A DNA stretch of 64,000 nt from Hypomesus transpacificus (Eukaryota > Chordata > Actinopteri > Osmeriformes > Osmeridae): NCBI RefSeq assembly GCF_021917145.1, contig NC_061065.1, positions 12,616,394-12,680,393 of the forward strand. The letters are read 5' to 3'. This document shows, piece after piece, positions 47,801-61,367 of this stretch. The notes below the pieces were generated by a model. The model had not been told where the DNA came from. It saw only the letters and a program-made list of their open reading frames with translations, and did not search any database. The position numbers were made by a program, and so were the translations under genes. Position 1 is the first letter of the stretch. Every line of letters begins with the position of its first letter.

Positions 47801-50800
47801 GAGAAGGACAAGACCGAAGGTATGGACTGTGGAGAACCATGTCCCATCTCCCTGTCCCTAGAAAAGAAATGGAATAATGACTTTTGGTAACAGCGTCCAT
47901 TTTGGTGAACCACCCCATTCTTCTCTACCTGCATCCTGTGCTATTCTCCACCATTCTGAAACACCAGCCCCCCCACCCCCCCTTTACTGTTATATATATC
48001 CTGTGGATCAGCAAATAAGATACGCTGAGATGTGTTAAGCCTGTCGGGCAGCTGTATAAGAGGTTGATGTGTTTTCAGCGGGATACAAAAGCAACCAGCT
48101 ATAATGTTCTATTTTTGTTCGCTTCACTGATAGTGTCAGCAGTGGATTGTGTTCAAGTGGACTGTGGTGTAGCCACCCAACCCTGTGGTATTAGTTTTAC
48201 GATGTTCTGAAAGAAAGGCATCTTCGGGCGCGCACACACATTGAGAAAATATGATTCAGTATATGGGCACATGTACAATACGTTGATTGATGTCATGTTA
48301 CTGTAAATACATCTCCTCTGGTCTTTAAGCCAGATCATCTCTGGGGCCAATGTTCTCTTTGCTTTTCAGGAGGGCGGCCAATGAAATTCAGTCCCATGCC
48401 AGTACGTTGCTAGGCAAGCATCTTAAGGACCTCATCAACAGTGTGTATTCTTGTAAAGGCCTATTTAGCATTTAGGGCTCAACTTTAAACCAGGTCTTTA
48501 CCTTCATTTGCAAGGATGAAATTGGCCCTGGCTTTTGTGCTGGTGGAATTATCATTACAAAATATCACAGAAGCTTTTTGGAAGGAAATCCTATCTTCAT
48601 TAACCCAGGTCTTTCTGCTCTGCCACACAAATTACCTTTACCAGTGGGGGACGAAGGTTGGAGTAATTTAAGATTCCTTTGTATGGCTGAGTTTTTAGGG
48701 CTACATTTAATCGGTAAATTGACAATGGGAAGATCAACTTTTCCTGTAATCAATTTCATTGGCATTTTTATGGGTGCTTGGTTTGGGGTTTTGGGTCACA
48801 GTCAGTAAAACTTAAGGGCAAATGTAATGGTCTTAGGAGGATATTTAGAGTGGAAAAACAAAACAAAAAAGTTAATATATTCTTTGGAAATGGATGGGGT
48901 TTAAATCTTTGGTTGGTTTTAGGTTACATCACAGTTTTACTTTGAGGTGATTTTTTTGCATAAAGACAAGATATGAAGTTTGTCACTGATAAAATAGAAG
49001 TCAGTTTGGGACATTGTGTAGGTAAGTTTAGGACACACTTGGTCTGCCTACATATACTGTACATCCTATACATGAACAGAGTCCTGCAGTGAACAAAACA
49101 CATCGCATTGTAAGTCTCAACAAAATGCTTCACTCACTTTTTTATGTAATGAAAGGAAACACTGCAACAGAAGTGGAGAGGGATGAGTCACTGACGCAGG
49201 TCAGTGACATTTTGTTTTACAACCTGAGACTCAATTTTGTGTTTACTGTATCCAGTGCTCTCTTATGAATGAAACTGACAGGGAATTCTTGGAATGTCTG
49301 TATTGAATGTGTAATACATTTGAATTATGTTTTTACCTACATAATATTAGACAGTACTCTGACAAAATGGAAATGAATTTAGACCAGGTGGACCAGGAAC
49401 TTTAACTTCTCTGTGTGGGCGTAATACAAAACTTTATATTTATGCATTACTAGTACTGCATACAAGAGCAATCTGTTATATTTTACATTCCAGTTCAAGC
49501 ACAGTTCATTATTTAACATAAAGCACATAATGAAAACCTTGAACATTATCTGGGAAAAAGGACTGTGGTCAAAGTGTTGGGAACAAAATGGATGTACTAT
49601 ACAGACTGTATTTTAAATGAGAAAAAATCAAGAAAATTACATTGGATCCCACCAATGCACCAACACCTAACAGCCCTTATAAGACTAGTGTGGTTGTAGA
49701 AATGCTAGTACAAATGAAATCCTCCAGAATACAGTATATTACCTGTACTATATGTGTAGAATCTCTTGAGTAGCAGGACAAAAAAATTAAGCAACACCCA
49801 TGCTTTTGCATTTGTTTCAATACACAGTCCTTAAAGTCAACGTTTCCTTGCAATCCTTGATAATGTGTTTTTCTTATTTTTGTAGTTTACCAATTATATA
49901 TTATTCAACCATATCCTCTACATGCAGCAAATGATTCCAGCTGAATAGATGCCATTGTTTTACTGTACCATAACCTCTGCTGACTTATTATGCTATTATT
50001 TGACTATTTTAGCTGTAACTCTTGCTGAATGCATTTTGGCAAAAACAAGAAGACATTGTTCCGGAACCTTTTCAGGATAAGATCTGGGTTTGGAATTATA
50101 AGCCGTGTTTTGAAAAATTGAATCTGGGAAAAGGAAATCTCTGACTGGTTAGACTTGGCTTGAGCATCTAAATCATTTTGGTTTCTGTTACATCCTAACA
50201 TTTGAAATCCCTCTCCTAACAGAACTATGTTGATTTACTGTATAACTTTAATAGAATGCATATTGCTGAAGAGGTAAAGATGAACTGAACAAAGAGTGAT
50301 ATTGATTGATAGTTTAATCACAGGAGTTCTTTGGTATATATTTTTTCTGTAGCTAACGGAGACAAACTCAACACAGGATAGGCACATTCCTCTCAAAACT
50401 GTGTGCATATCAAAGCAATTACATGTGTCTTGTGTAATGTCAGGCCAATAACTATGGCAGTGCATTGACACTTTTATAAACAGCAATATGTCCATTGGTG
50501 GAGATGAAAGCTTGATCGCGAATATCCTTTTTTTTCAGCTTTGTTTTTAATTCTTGGCAAACATCTGTAATTAAATTGGCAATTGCATGGCTGAGCTCAT
50601 GTAACCCTTTTGACTAAAAGCAACCACGGGGCTGAAGATCCAAGGACCCCTTGAAAAACGGAAAGGGGAGGAATGCCAAAAAGGTTTTTGCCCTCCTTTT
50701 AATAATAAAAAAAAAAAAAAAAACTTTTGTATTTGCCTAAATCAGAACCAGATGAAGGCACATGCACCTGGTGATCCCTGGAGGTAAGCCCTCGGCTCAC

Positions 50801-51721
50801 AGTGAGCAGTTATGTGCTAATGAGAGCGCAGGGACACAGTTAAGGACGCTTCCAGGGGCCCTGGCTCTGGACAGACTTAACCCCTCGTTTGCCAAGTTCG
50901 CTGTCAATCAAGTTCCTCTGAGTACTCTTCCCTCTCACTTTGTGCTGCTTCTTCAACAACAATGCCTTCAATTCATCCCACAAGGTCGCATTTTTTTTTT
51001 TGCAAGACATTTGTGTTTCCCTAGCTGATGAGAATTCAGTCTGAGTAATAATTGAGACCATGAAGTTTCAAAAATACGTTTGGTCCACCCACACAGCTGT
51101 AGCACTGGATTGAGTCTCAGTTGCTGAACATGAGGAGAATGACATGCATGTAAACCTTTGACTCTGTGTAAGGCACAACTCTTTATGGAGGTCCTCCATT
51201 TAGCACCCACAACTAAAGCAATCCCTGGGCTCTCTCGGTATCATTACAGAATCTTGTTAGAATAAGCAAAAATACGACGTCTCCTCCCTCAAGTTATTAT
51301 TCTGAGTGAAATCTGATAAATGTACACTTAATGCTGAAGCTAAAGAAATCAGCCCCCACAAAACTCCCACGCACCCTGAAGCCGCAACGGTGCTGGGAAA
51401 TTAATCTGTTTGCTTTCTGACTCATGTTATTTATCGTGTGGGAATCGCATGGCCAACAGCTTAGGGAGCAGTGGGCTTTCTGTGCCCGCTAGCTGCTACT
51501 CCCATGGTGCCGAGGCATTTGAAGATAAAACCGTTGATATGTAGAGTGCACCTTGACTGTCTGTTTAGCGGCCTTATCCATTTCCCGTTCTTTTATTTAT
51601 GACTAGGTTCATAAGCAAACCTTCAACGAGTCGGAGGCGGTGAGGAAAGAGGAAAACATGTTTTCACTGGACATTAGCCAGCTTGCATTGGCCAGCTGTC
51701 TTAATTAGGGCCCATTGATCC
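41846..51721. other. Intergenic stretch, central part
   Basis: No exon recognised. It holds a (TA)n microsatellite (about 44103-44127), GT and G-rich patches (45398-45428), and several repeat-free, high-complexity blocks: 42570-43380, 45000-45320 and 51240-51640. These look like vertebrate conserved non-coding elements (even composition, homeobox-type TAAT cores, runs open in several frames), but conservation cannot be judged from one sequence. Confidence 0.5.
44103..44127. repeat. (TA)n microsatellite
   Basis: About twelve TA units, next to a related TATATAACCATATATAGTG palindromic patch. Confidence 0.9.
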
Positions 51722-53000
51722 AATCGACTTGAAATGTGTTATATATTTGTAGAATACATGTCTTTCTATAAGGTGACATGTAATACGAAATGCAATGCAA
51801 AATGGCTGAAAGGGTTTTATTTATGTAAATGTACACAATGCCACTTTGTGTCAATAAATCAAATATCATTTTGACTAATTTTCAAATGTTTTCAAACCTT
51901 ATTGGCTTCAAGATTACACCATTTCTGAAGTACCATGCGCAATTTCACCTTGATATGTCAAAATATCACTGAATTACAGATGTTTAAACTTTGGCCGGAT
52001 CTAACAATGCGTGCCACGGGATAAACGGCGTATTTTTTTTACACAGTAACTGACCACAATATTTCCAAACAGAGAATAGCTCAATGGGCTGGGATGGTGT
52101 CCTGCAAAGTAAGGTCATAGGTTTCAATCCAGCCACAGACCTAGTGCCTGTCATGATACTGATCATCTGTTTAGTTCAACGGGAATATAGGTACACCACG
52201 GTGTCTGTCTAGCTAGACATTCATAATTATAGCGCTGTTTCATTCTGAGGGGACTACTACACCACAAGAACCAGAACTAGGTCTGGAAGGATCCTGCTTC
52301 ATCTAGACAGTGCATAAGATTTCTGGCATTGTGCAGAAATTCTAAATTTGTTGTAGATGTGTAAGATACATGTCTTTCAAAGCAATATTTGGGAAAATGA
52401 ATACAAGACAATATGGCTGAATTTCAATGTTCACATTGTCTGTGTCAATAACACACATGTCCTTTTGGCTGATTTTTCAAACCGTATAGGCTTCGAGATG
52501 ACATCATTCTGAAGTAACATGCACAATTTCACCTTGATATGTCAAAAGATGACTGAATTACAGCTGTTTAAACTTTGGCTAAATCAAACAATGCTTGCCA
52601 CAGGAGAAACAGCATACTTCTTTTATACAGTAACTGACCACAGTAATTCCTACACTGAGAATAGCTCAATGATCTGAGACGGTGTACTGTAAGATGCAAG
52701 TTTATAGGATCAAATCCAGCCACAGCCTTTGGGCCTGTCATAATTCTGAGTATCTGTTCAGTTGAACAGGATGACATAATTCTCTGAAGTACCATACACA
52801 ATTTCACCTTGATATGTCAAAAGATGATGGAATTACAGCTGTTTATACTTTGTCCCAATGCTGACCAAAGTTGTTACTCTGCCTTTTCAATTCATATAGA
52901 TTCAACAGTTGATGTGTAGCAGAGAGGATAGAGAGGCTGACTTGCAACCACATGGTCTTGAGTTTGAATCCCCATTCAGCTGGTTGTTCTTTGCCATGCA
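51722..53000 (+). repeat. Three related repeat units each with a tRNA-like promoter block
   Basis: The same sequence recurs at about 51722-52170, 52345-52766 and 52767-53000. Shared blocks include ATTTCACCTTGATATGTCAA, GAATTACAG(A/C)TGTTTA(A/T)ACTTTG and CAGTAACTGACCACA. Units one and two contain a tRNA A-box-like TAGCTCAATG (52078, 52663) and a B-box-like GGTTTCAATCC / GGATCAAATCC (52120, 52708). Unit three is shortened but has a further tRNA-like block with GAGTTTGAATCCCC near 52960. Starts of the common GAATTACAG block are about 583 and 277 bases apart, so spacing is uneven. Either SINE insertions in a row or a decayed tandem array. Confidence 0.7.
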
Positions 53001-53098
53001 TGAATCAATTTATCTCTCTTGTTGTCCAACTGTTGACCTTCTACAATGTACATTTGTGTAATATTTTGCCATTTTGAGGAGGGAACTGCGTTGCTCCT

Positions 53099-53880
53099 TA
53101 CATTTACATTACATTTATTCATTTAGCAGACGCTTTTATCCAAAGCGACTTCCAAGAGAGAGCTTCACAAAGTGCATAGGTCACTGATAATAACAACAAG
53201 ATAGCCCCACAGCATTGCGGGTAGTCAAAAACAAGAAGTACATATTGTGAACAACCAAAAAATAGTGCTAAAGGGAAGAAACCATAAGAGCATGTAGTTA
53301 AACAAGTTAAAATTACACAACATTAATCTCTAAGTGCAGGTGTACCTGTAGGAAAGCAATAAAAATAGGATTAACTAAAAAAAGAATACAACAGTTTAAA
53401 TCAGCTACCACTAACCAACAAGAGCAACAGTCTAAGCAAGAGTCATTGTGAACCTTGAGGAAACTAGCGTTGGGTTCAGCAAACCATTCCTAAGTACCAT
53501 TGTACTCCCGGAACAAGTGCGTCTTGAGCCCTCTCTTGAAGGTGGAGAGACAGTCCGTGTCTCTGATGGAGGTGGGGAGTTGATTCCACCACTGGGGTGC
53601 CAGGCAGGAGAAGAGCTTGTGCTGGGACCGGGCGGTCTTGAGAGGTGGGACCACCAGGCGGTTGTCTGAAGAAGACCGTAGGTGGCGGGTGGGGGTGTAA
53701 GGCTGCAGGAGAGACTTGATGTAGTCGGGCGCAGTCCCGTTCACTGCTCGGAAGGTCAGTACCAGGGTCTTGAATCTGATGCGGGCCGTTATGGGTAGCC
53801 AGTGGAGGGAGATGAGGAGCGGGGTAACGTGGGAGCGTCTGGGTAGATTGTAGACCAGACGGGCTGCTGCGTTCCTTGCA
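53099..53880 (-). mobile_element. 3' end of an L2-clade LINE (reverse transcriptase C-terminus and tail)
   Basis: On the minus strand the sequence encodes the last part of a non-LTR reverse transcriptase: LISLHWLPITARIRFKTLVL, AVNGTAPDYIKSLLQPYTPT, then LAPQWWNQLPTSIRDTDCLS and FKRGLKTHLF. The ORF lies at 53490-53744, with the frame continuing upstream to about 53880. The 3' tail (plus 53099-53156) reads, on the minus strand, AGTCGCTTTGGATAAAAGCG, then TCTGCTAAATGAATAAATGTAATG, as in fish L2 elements. The copy is truncated at its 5' end, as LINE copies usually are. Confidence 0.88.
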
Positions 53881-56800
53881 GCTATATTTACTGAATTGTA
53901 TTTGCCTTAATGCAGCAACTCACCTTGACACTACAAAGCCATAGCTAGGCATTTCCATGTCAATTTCGGGCCCACCAGGATTTTGGATCCAAGTAGTTTG
54001 TGAGTGATGCCTGATGCCAGTGATTTTCACTGCTCATTGCTCGTATATTTATTTACCTGCTCTGGCCAGAGCCACAGTTCTGCTGAGGTCAGTAGTGCAG
54101 ATGAGGTTGGGCCTCATTAATGTGAGTGAGGTGACTGTTTTCTTTGGCTGGGACGAGGACGATTACAGTGTTTCTGTGAAAGGTGATCTCTGTAATCCTT
54201 ATTTCCTCTCCCCTCCCATATCACTCACGACTGAGGGGGAGGAAAGGTTTTAATTGGAGTAACACAACGATACACACACACGCACACTACATAAAATACG
54301 TAAACAAATAACATAAACATCCAACACAAACATGCATATAAAATGTTAAACCACAGACTTTGGAAAGATGATTAATCTAGAGCTTATAAATAAATGGTAC
54401 TTATTGAACCCTTAACTATCCTTGCAGGAGGTCAGTTCATCACGTACAATGTGAAATGGAGCATGGTTACAATATCAGTACTTTGAGCGCATCTCAGTGA
54501 ACCAACTGTAGCCTCTCCCTCCTCCCCTAGTCACTTAACTTGGTTCTTGATGGTCTTCTGGCCTTCCTTGACTTGACTTGATTCGAAATGACCCTTTAAT
54601 TGGTTTATGATGGTGTGTGACTCAGCAGAGAGGAAGTATAGTGCTCCTGGGGGGTCAAGGACAAGGCAGATTTTCCAGATTGATGCACCCACAAACCAAA
54701 TGTTTACAGATGTCCCTGTGGTTGAAGTAGAGATTGAATTAGATACCACTGAGGGCAGGATGTATCCGGTCTTTCTCTCCTGTGCTGGCGGTGGAGAGAC
54801 AGAATGACAGAGAAAGTATCAAGGATGAGATCAGGGTGGGGTGGCATACTGGTTAACATGGGAGAATACAGTTTTTGTGTCCCAAAAGATAGCGTTTGGG
54901 GGCGTGTGTTTGTGTGGGTTTGCGTGTTTGTTGGTATGTATGCCCGCAAGTGTGAGTTTGTATTTATGGGAGAGATATCAGCCATGGGTTGTTCTTTCAA
55001 CTGTGGGATCGACTGAAGGCTGACCAAAGACTAGGGGAATTCATCTGGAAATTCCCCGATAAACAGTCCCGATAACCCAATGTTGAGGGTCCCAGGAGTT
55101 CTTCATTTCCTCGGGAAAGGGGTTTGCCTTAAATCTCCCCACTCAACCTTGTATTCCTGACCTCTCATTACACTCGAACCGGCAGAGTGAAACCTGAGTT
55201 GGGATCGTTCATGGGACAGTGAAACCATGTCCCCCAGGTATATCTCCAACATGAAGGTGATGTAGAGATATGCTGAGTGGAACGAGCAGGAATTCACTCA
55301 GTTTGATATCAAACTGATTATGTGGGATAGACTTGGTCCTAATTGCTGAGCTCAGGTTAATTTAAACTCATAGATTAAAGTTAGGGACAAAATAATGTTG
55401 CATATATGATGTAATGATATAGGATAGACCTGACAAAGGCAAAGGTTACCTTTGCATTTACATTGCATGTATTCATTGAGCATAATCATTTACCAAAAAC
55501 TTCAAACAAATAGTACATACAGTATGGTAACTGCAGTAGATAATCAAGGATTTAAACATTGAGTCTGGTGATGTAATGAGGGCAAAACAGGGGTTCAGCC
55601 AGCTCAATGATGAAGCCAGGGTACTTGGTGCCACAGTAATGAGGAATAAAACATGTCTCAGTGCTACAAGAAAAAAGATGCGATGATAAACTTGGGTCTA
55701 GTGGCTGTGCTAAGGATAACTTTAATTCACAGATTCAAGTTGGGAATTTGAAGAAGGTAAACCCCACACAATGAAACCAATGTCAATTGTTGCTCCTTGG
55801 CTTTTACAATCTTTGGACCGCTGAGGGCGGCCACAACCCGACCGCAGGGATGTTTGCAGTTAGCCAGTGGTGTAAACAAAACACGGTTCAAATGGATGGT
55901 GCTGTTTACAGGCGTGGCTGAGCGGTTGTTTTGTTTGGAGGCGAACAAAAAGCAAAAATTGGGCCAGTTCAGGGAGAAGATTGCAGCAAGAGAGAGAGAG
56001 AGAGACAATTGGTTTCCCACGCTTTAGAGTTATGACTTTAAAAGTCAACATCTGGCCAAATGACATAATATTCACCCAAGATCACTGTCAGTGACAGACA
56101 TTTGTTTGTTTAAAGCACATGGTTTTAGTGAAAGAGGCTCCATCATACTCCTCCTGTCTTAAGAGAGAAACAGAGACGAGAGAGAGGGAGAGGGAGAGAG
56201 AGGAAGAGGGAGAGAGAGGTAGAGAGTAAGATAGGGAGGGACAGAGAGGGGAGGGGGGGAGAGGGGGGGAGAGGAAGACAGAGCCTACAGTGACAGTGTT
56301 CACAACCACGGCCAAACCATTCCCATTGCTGTCAGTGAGCGAGGACGCAGCCTCCCTGCTCCCAAATCCGTCCCATATTTGTGGTTGTGTATGATCATGT
56401 AGTGGGAATTCGAGCGGGGGGCCGCCCATGTTTTAGCCTATTTGTTTACAGTGAAGGCGGGATTGCAGCATGACAGCCACAGTTTGCAAGGTATTAAATA
56501 TTTGTATGAGTGTGCGTGTGTGTGTGTGTGTGTGCAAAAGCACTGTGAGTGTCTGTTTGCATGTCTGTTAACAGGGAGTCTCTCTGTGTGAGTGAGTTAT
56601 AAAAAAAAGAGAGCAAGAGAAGCAGAGTGTTTCTCTTTGTGTGTGAACAAAGTTTGTTCTAGGCTTTTTAGCAAATGTTTGTGAGGGATAGTGTCTATTA
56701 GAACATGTAATATCCTGATGACAGTCTTCCGATGGTCAGAGATGGTAAGGGGGAGAGGGTCAGCAGTCGTTGACAAATGAACTGCTCCATAGACGCTGCA

Positions 56801-59800
56801 CGGTGCAAATTTCTTTGTGTCTGTTTTCCAGCACAGAGAAAGACTCAGAAGTTGTAATCTGTCCATCAAGCTCAATGGAACATGGAAAGGATTTGATGGT
56901 GTTTTGGTTTCAGTCTGTACATGCAGTGTTCCACACACCATTACAGTCACAACCCCCGCTATATTTCTTCTATCCACTCATTCATCTTTGAAAAGGGAGA
57001 AGGAAACAAAAGGTAAGATAAAACCCCTAATCTGAGGTTTCACACATCATCTCCTCTCCCTTCATCCCCTTTCAACGGGGCTCAGTCTTCCCAAATTATC
57101 CTTAATTTCAACAGAGACAGTCTGGCCTCCTCTCGTACAGTAGAAACGGGGATGAAAGAAGAGATGACTTTTTCTGCGAGAGGCACTCCTGATCGCCATC
57201 CAAGTCATTCGAGAATCACGGGGAAGAAAAAGGCAAAGGAATGTACACCTCAGACACATAAATCCCGTCCAAAAAGTCTTTATCCTAAACAGAATCAAAC
57301 AGAATTATCAGTGTTCGCAAAAGGTTTATTCATTAACTGTTTGTTTTTGAATAATTGGGCAGCATTTACATTTTGACAAGACCCACACTTTTTAAACAAA
57401 ACTGTCCATGTAATTGGCTTGAAATTGAGTAATTAGCTTTGGGAATAAAATACTATGAAAACATAATGCATTGTAATTTCTCACTGCCCCCGAGACGTTA
57501 TGGTGCATATATATTGTGTGGAATCTTCAGTCATCAGTGACCATAGAAAGCTGCCAGCCTTAGGAGTCACATAATCTCACTTTACTTCCACATGTACTCA
57601 TCTATTCTTGTACAAGGCTTCATCCAAAGGGATTTACGAAAGGGGCCAAGAATCTCGTCTTGTGTCTGCACACACCTCAATCACAGATCAAGGGGGAGGC
57701 CTGAACAAAAACCTGTTTCTCATTGACTTTTGGAGGGCCTTAGAATCTCCGCTTATGCTCGTCACTTGCTTAGCAGTGGGTCTGAAATATCGCATTACTA
57801 AAAGCATGGTAATTACTGCAGCATTACAAATGTACGAATTTCACCACTTTCTCATCAGTGGAAATCAACTGTACAATGCAAACATCACCCGGTTGCGTGT
57901 TTGGCATACATACAAACCTGACCCCTTAATATCTCTACAGCTTATGTGATGGCCTGTTCACCAGTGTAAACAATAATTTCTCGACCGCCGTTTGAATAAT
58001 ACCAAGCTTAAACAGCCTGTTGTTTGATTGATATGAATATCTTTCATTATTTACAATAGAGAAACACATAAGATGACCAAAAATAACAGCAAAGAGGAGG
58101 CCAGTTTATGCACCGCCCCCCCCCCTCCCCCCCCCATCCCTCTCCACCATCCACACACACACACACCCGGTTCCGGATTTATTCTAACGAGTATGAGCCA
58201 ATTTAGATGTGGCATCAGTTCTGGTCAACTTTTTCACCCAGCCTTTTCCTTAGAAAAATGCTACTTAGATAGGCACTAGTACAACACCAATGAATCTTTT
58301 GACTTGCACTCCAAAATGGGAGCGTCCACGTGATTTAGGGGTTATTGCTCTCCAAATGAAACTTGTATCAGGGCACAAGGACAAACTGACATTTATGTCC
58401 AGCCTGGAATTGCTATGAAGTCAACTCCCTGCTGATGCCGTCTTAACTGCTTGTTAGAATAGAGACATTTTGTATAAAAGCCCGTTTAAAATGACTTAAT
58501 GCCCTCATCAATCCACTTCATGGCTTTTGAGGGGAGCAACCAGCGTTATCATTACCCAGAGTATAATATACCTAGGATTAATGTTCAGGCGTTCATATGA
58601 TTTAAGTGAGTCTCCCTGTCTCTGATACACAACACGCACACACCTACACACATATGCACGCACACATACGCAAACACACCGTACATGCACACCATACTTA
58701 AGCTTCACTTAGTTTGAGGTCTTCCCTCAGCCATGGGCCCTGCTGTTTCTTTAGGTCTTATGCATGGGAGGCAGACAATCATTGTCTATAAGCTGTAGTC
58801 AGTGGACTGCTACTTTTTATCACTAAATGGAGACAAAATGGAGGAGCAAAGAAATCTAAAACCAACCGTTAGTAGGCCTTAGTCATGGGCCTGGTTGGAC
58901 AATGGAGCCTATTCTATCATTTTATTGAAGTTTATGCCCTGTGTGCATATGATGATATATTGTCTTCTGTGTGTCTGCTGTGTTGGGGGAGAACTTGCTA
59001 GTATTGTATTTCTGCAAGAGGAGAAGGAGAAATAATGGACCTGCAAGCGTCTGATCCTATTGTATGAGCCTGCTGAAAAATGCTTTGTTTCGAACTGAAA
59101 AGTTCAAACCCCACACTGACTTTGTCAATCGATGACCAAGTCTGTTTTTGCTTACAGCTTTTACAAAACTCCTAATGGGTGAATGCATCTTGAAACAGAA
59201 GCTGTCATTTTCAATACACAGTAGAAGTAACAACAATATATTCTCCACTGTTGCAGTCAGATTGAGTCAAGAGAATGAATTTGGATTTGCATTTAGGCAT
59301 GCTAAAATTGTTAGCATAGTTTCTGCTTCGCCATTGCTGCCCCCGGACGAGCAGATGAGCCAGACCAGCCATCCTCGGGGATTTCACCAAGGCCGATGGT
59401 TTGGAAAGAGGCCTTTGACTGAGAATGTTAAGAGAAGCAGGTGTGCCTGAAGACAGCTGTTGTCAACTAGCCGGCCTAAGTAAATGGTATCATTCTGTGG
59501 AAGTGTTTCCACCAAGTCAAGGTCAGTCAAATGAAAGAAGGGGATGAGATTACAGCAACGGGGCACTCGGGGGGGGGGGGGGGGGTGCACACACAGGTGT
59601 CCCTCTCAGCCTTCTGAAACAGGGTTTGTTTTGTTTGTGTTGTTGTAGTGACCCTTTGCTCACTCCTTATGTTGAGCAATGTTCCGCTTGGGGATGTACC
59701 GCAACAAACAGTCTTACCAGACTTATCAGAGTATGCAAAAAGAATTATGAGACAACTTTTGGATCTTTTGGAGTTCATTTTTACTGACTGACTGTGGGCC

Positions 59801-61361
59801 AAGTCGCTTTATAGGATAGCATCAACAATTTGATTTCCACTCCCAAGTACCAAATCTCTGCTTTCCTTTAAACTCAAAATTAAGCAATGGTGTTGTCATC
59901 CTCAGGCCTTTTGCGGCACGAGGATTCTGCTGCCGGGACACTGTGTCCTGAAATAACACCTCAGTTTGATCCAGACCTCCCATCCATTTGTTTAGCCATT
60001 AAGGCCTGTGACATTGATGTGTTTACATATTTGTTCACCCCGTCTCCTTTCCAGTGACTACTATCACTGGCCGTGCGTGTGTGTGTGTGTATTTGTGTGT
60101 GTGTTCTTCTCATTGTCAAGTTACACAACTCTTTCCACCCTGGGGCCTGAGAACTGGGCTGAAGTGACCTGATGATTTTATTGCAGCTAAGTCATATTGA
60201 GCAGATTTTCTTTTTTTCTTGCTTGCTCGCTCTCTCTCTCTCTCTCTTTCCCTCTTTCTCTCTCTCCCTTCTCTCTTACACATCTGTTAATCTGCTCAGG
60301 GAATTGCTGCAGACTGAGTTTTCCAAACCTGTGTGCATTTTACGTGTCACGTAATTCATCATCACTGAGTTTCTGGAGGAGCATGGGGTGCTTCAAAACT
60401 CCTACTCTGACCCGGGTTTGGACCTGAGTACTCCTACTCTGACCCGGGTCTGGATCTAAGTACTCTTGACTCCAACTGTGGGGCTTCTCATTCAGTAGCT
60501 CGATGTTGGAAGATATTTGAGGTAGGGGCTAAGGGGCTCAGCTGGTCACCCACAGGAGCGAAAGGAGCCTCCATTCCTGCGGGACTTTGTCTGAAGCTGC
60601 AAAAAGAGAGAGGTTTCCTTCGTCCTTCCTTCCTTCCTCCCCCCCTTCCTTTTCTTCCCCAGGAAAGTGTGCACTCACAAAGGCCCCATACAGGGCACTC
60701 ATCAATGGCTGCAACCCGATCTCATAGTGCGACTTCTAAATGTCATAAATTTGCGTTCTGGTTCTAGAGAAAAGCAGGGTTAACATTCATGGAAGGCCAG
60801 ACAGGGGCAGATGGGTGATTTTTGGAGACCTGGGAATGGTAGATAATGGAGCTCAACTTTCAGTAAGTGATGTTCAGAGTCAACCATGCATGGCGCATGG
60901 CTGCTCTTTTACCATGGGTGTTTGTCAGCATCACTGAGTGGAGCACTGGAAAACACACACACACTCACACACAAACACAACACACACACACTTTCAGTGC
61001 TTATGAAACCCGGCCAGCCTTTGTGGCTCCATCATGACGCATCTCTCATTGACTCTGACAAGAGCAATAGTGAACCCATGAACAGGACATTCTCTCTGAC
61101 CACTTGTCAGAACACATTAGCCCGGTTCAGAGAAAGCAGCATCAGTGCTAATTCTGCTGTTTGTCAATGCTGGCTTCTTGTTGTCGTTAAAAGGTGGTTA
61201 AAATGTTTCTGTGGAGGAATGGAGGGAACAAAAACATAAAAGGTTTTTCACACTTTGTGTACTAAAAACTACTGTACTATGTCACTATTGTCTGTAGTCT
61301 CGATTGCCAGGTTTGGAAAAGTAGTCAGGGAGCACGACTCTAGAACAGAGCCAAAGGTATA
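53881..61361. other. Intergenic stretch, tgfb3-proximal part
   Basis: No exon recognised. It contains GA-rich patches (56160-56280), GT tracts (56513-56535, 60078-60103), CA tracts (58143-58167, 58625-58680, 60953-60992), a G run (59570-59586) and an interrupted CT tract (60228-60273). Its position downstream of tgfb3 makes it a candidate place for tgfb3 regulatory elements. Confidence 0.5.
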
Positions 61362-61367
61362 TTTATT
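61362..61367 (-). terminator. Candidate tgfb3 polyadenylation signal
   Basis: The first AATAAA I found on the minus strand after the tgfb3 stop codon, giving a 3' UTR of about 1.4 kb. A variant ATTAAA at 61959-61964 is nearer and could be used instead. Confidence 0.35.

Noticed and set aside
53448..53669. Plus-strand open frame of 73 codons
   Set aside because: It is the antisense shadow of the L2-type LINE reverse transcriptase on the minus strand.
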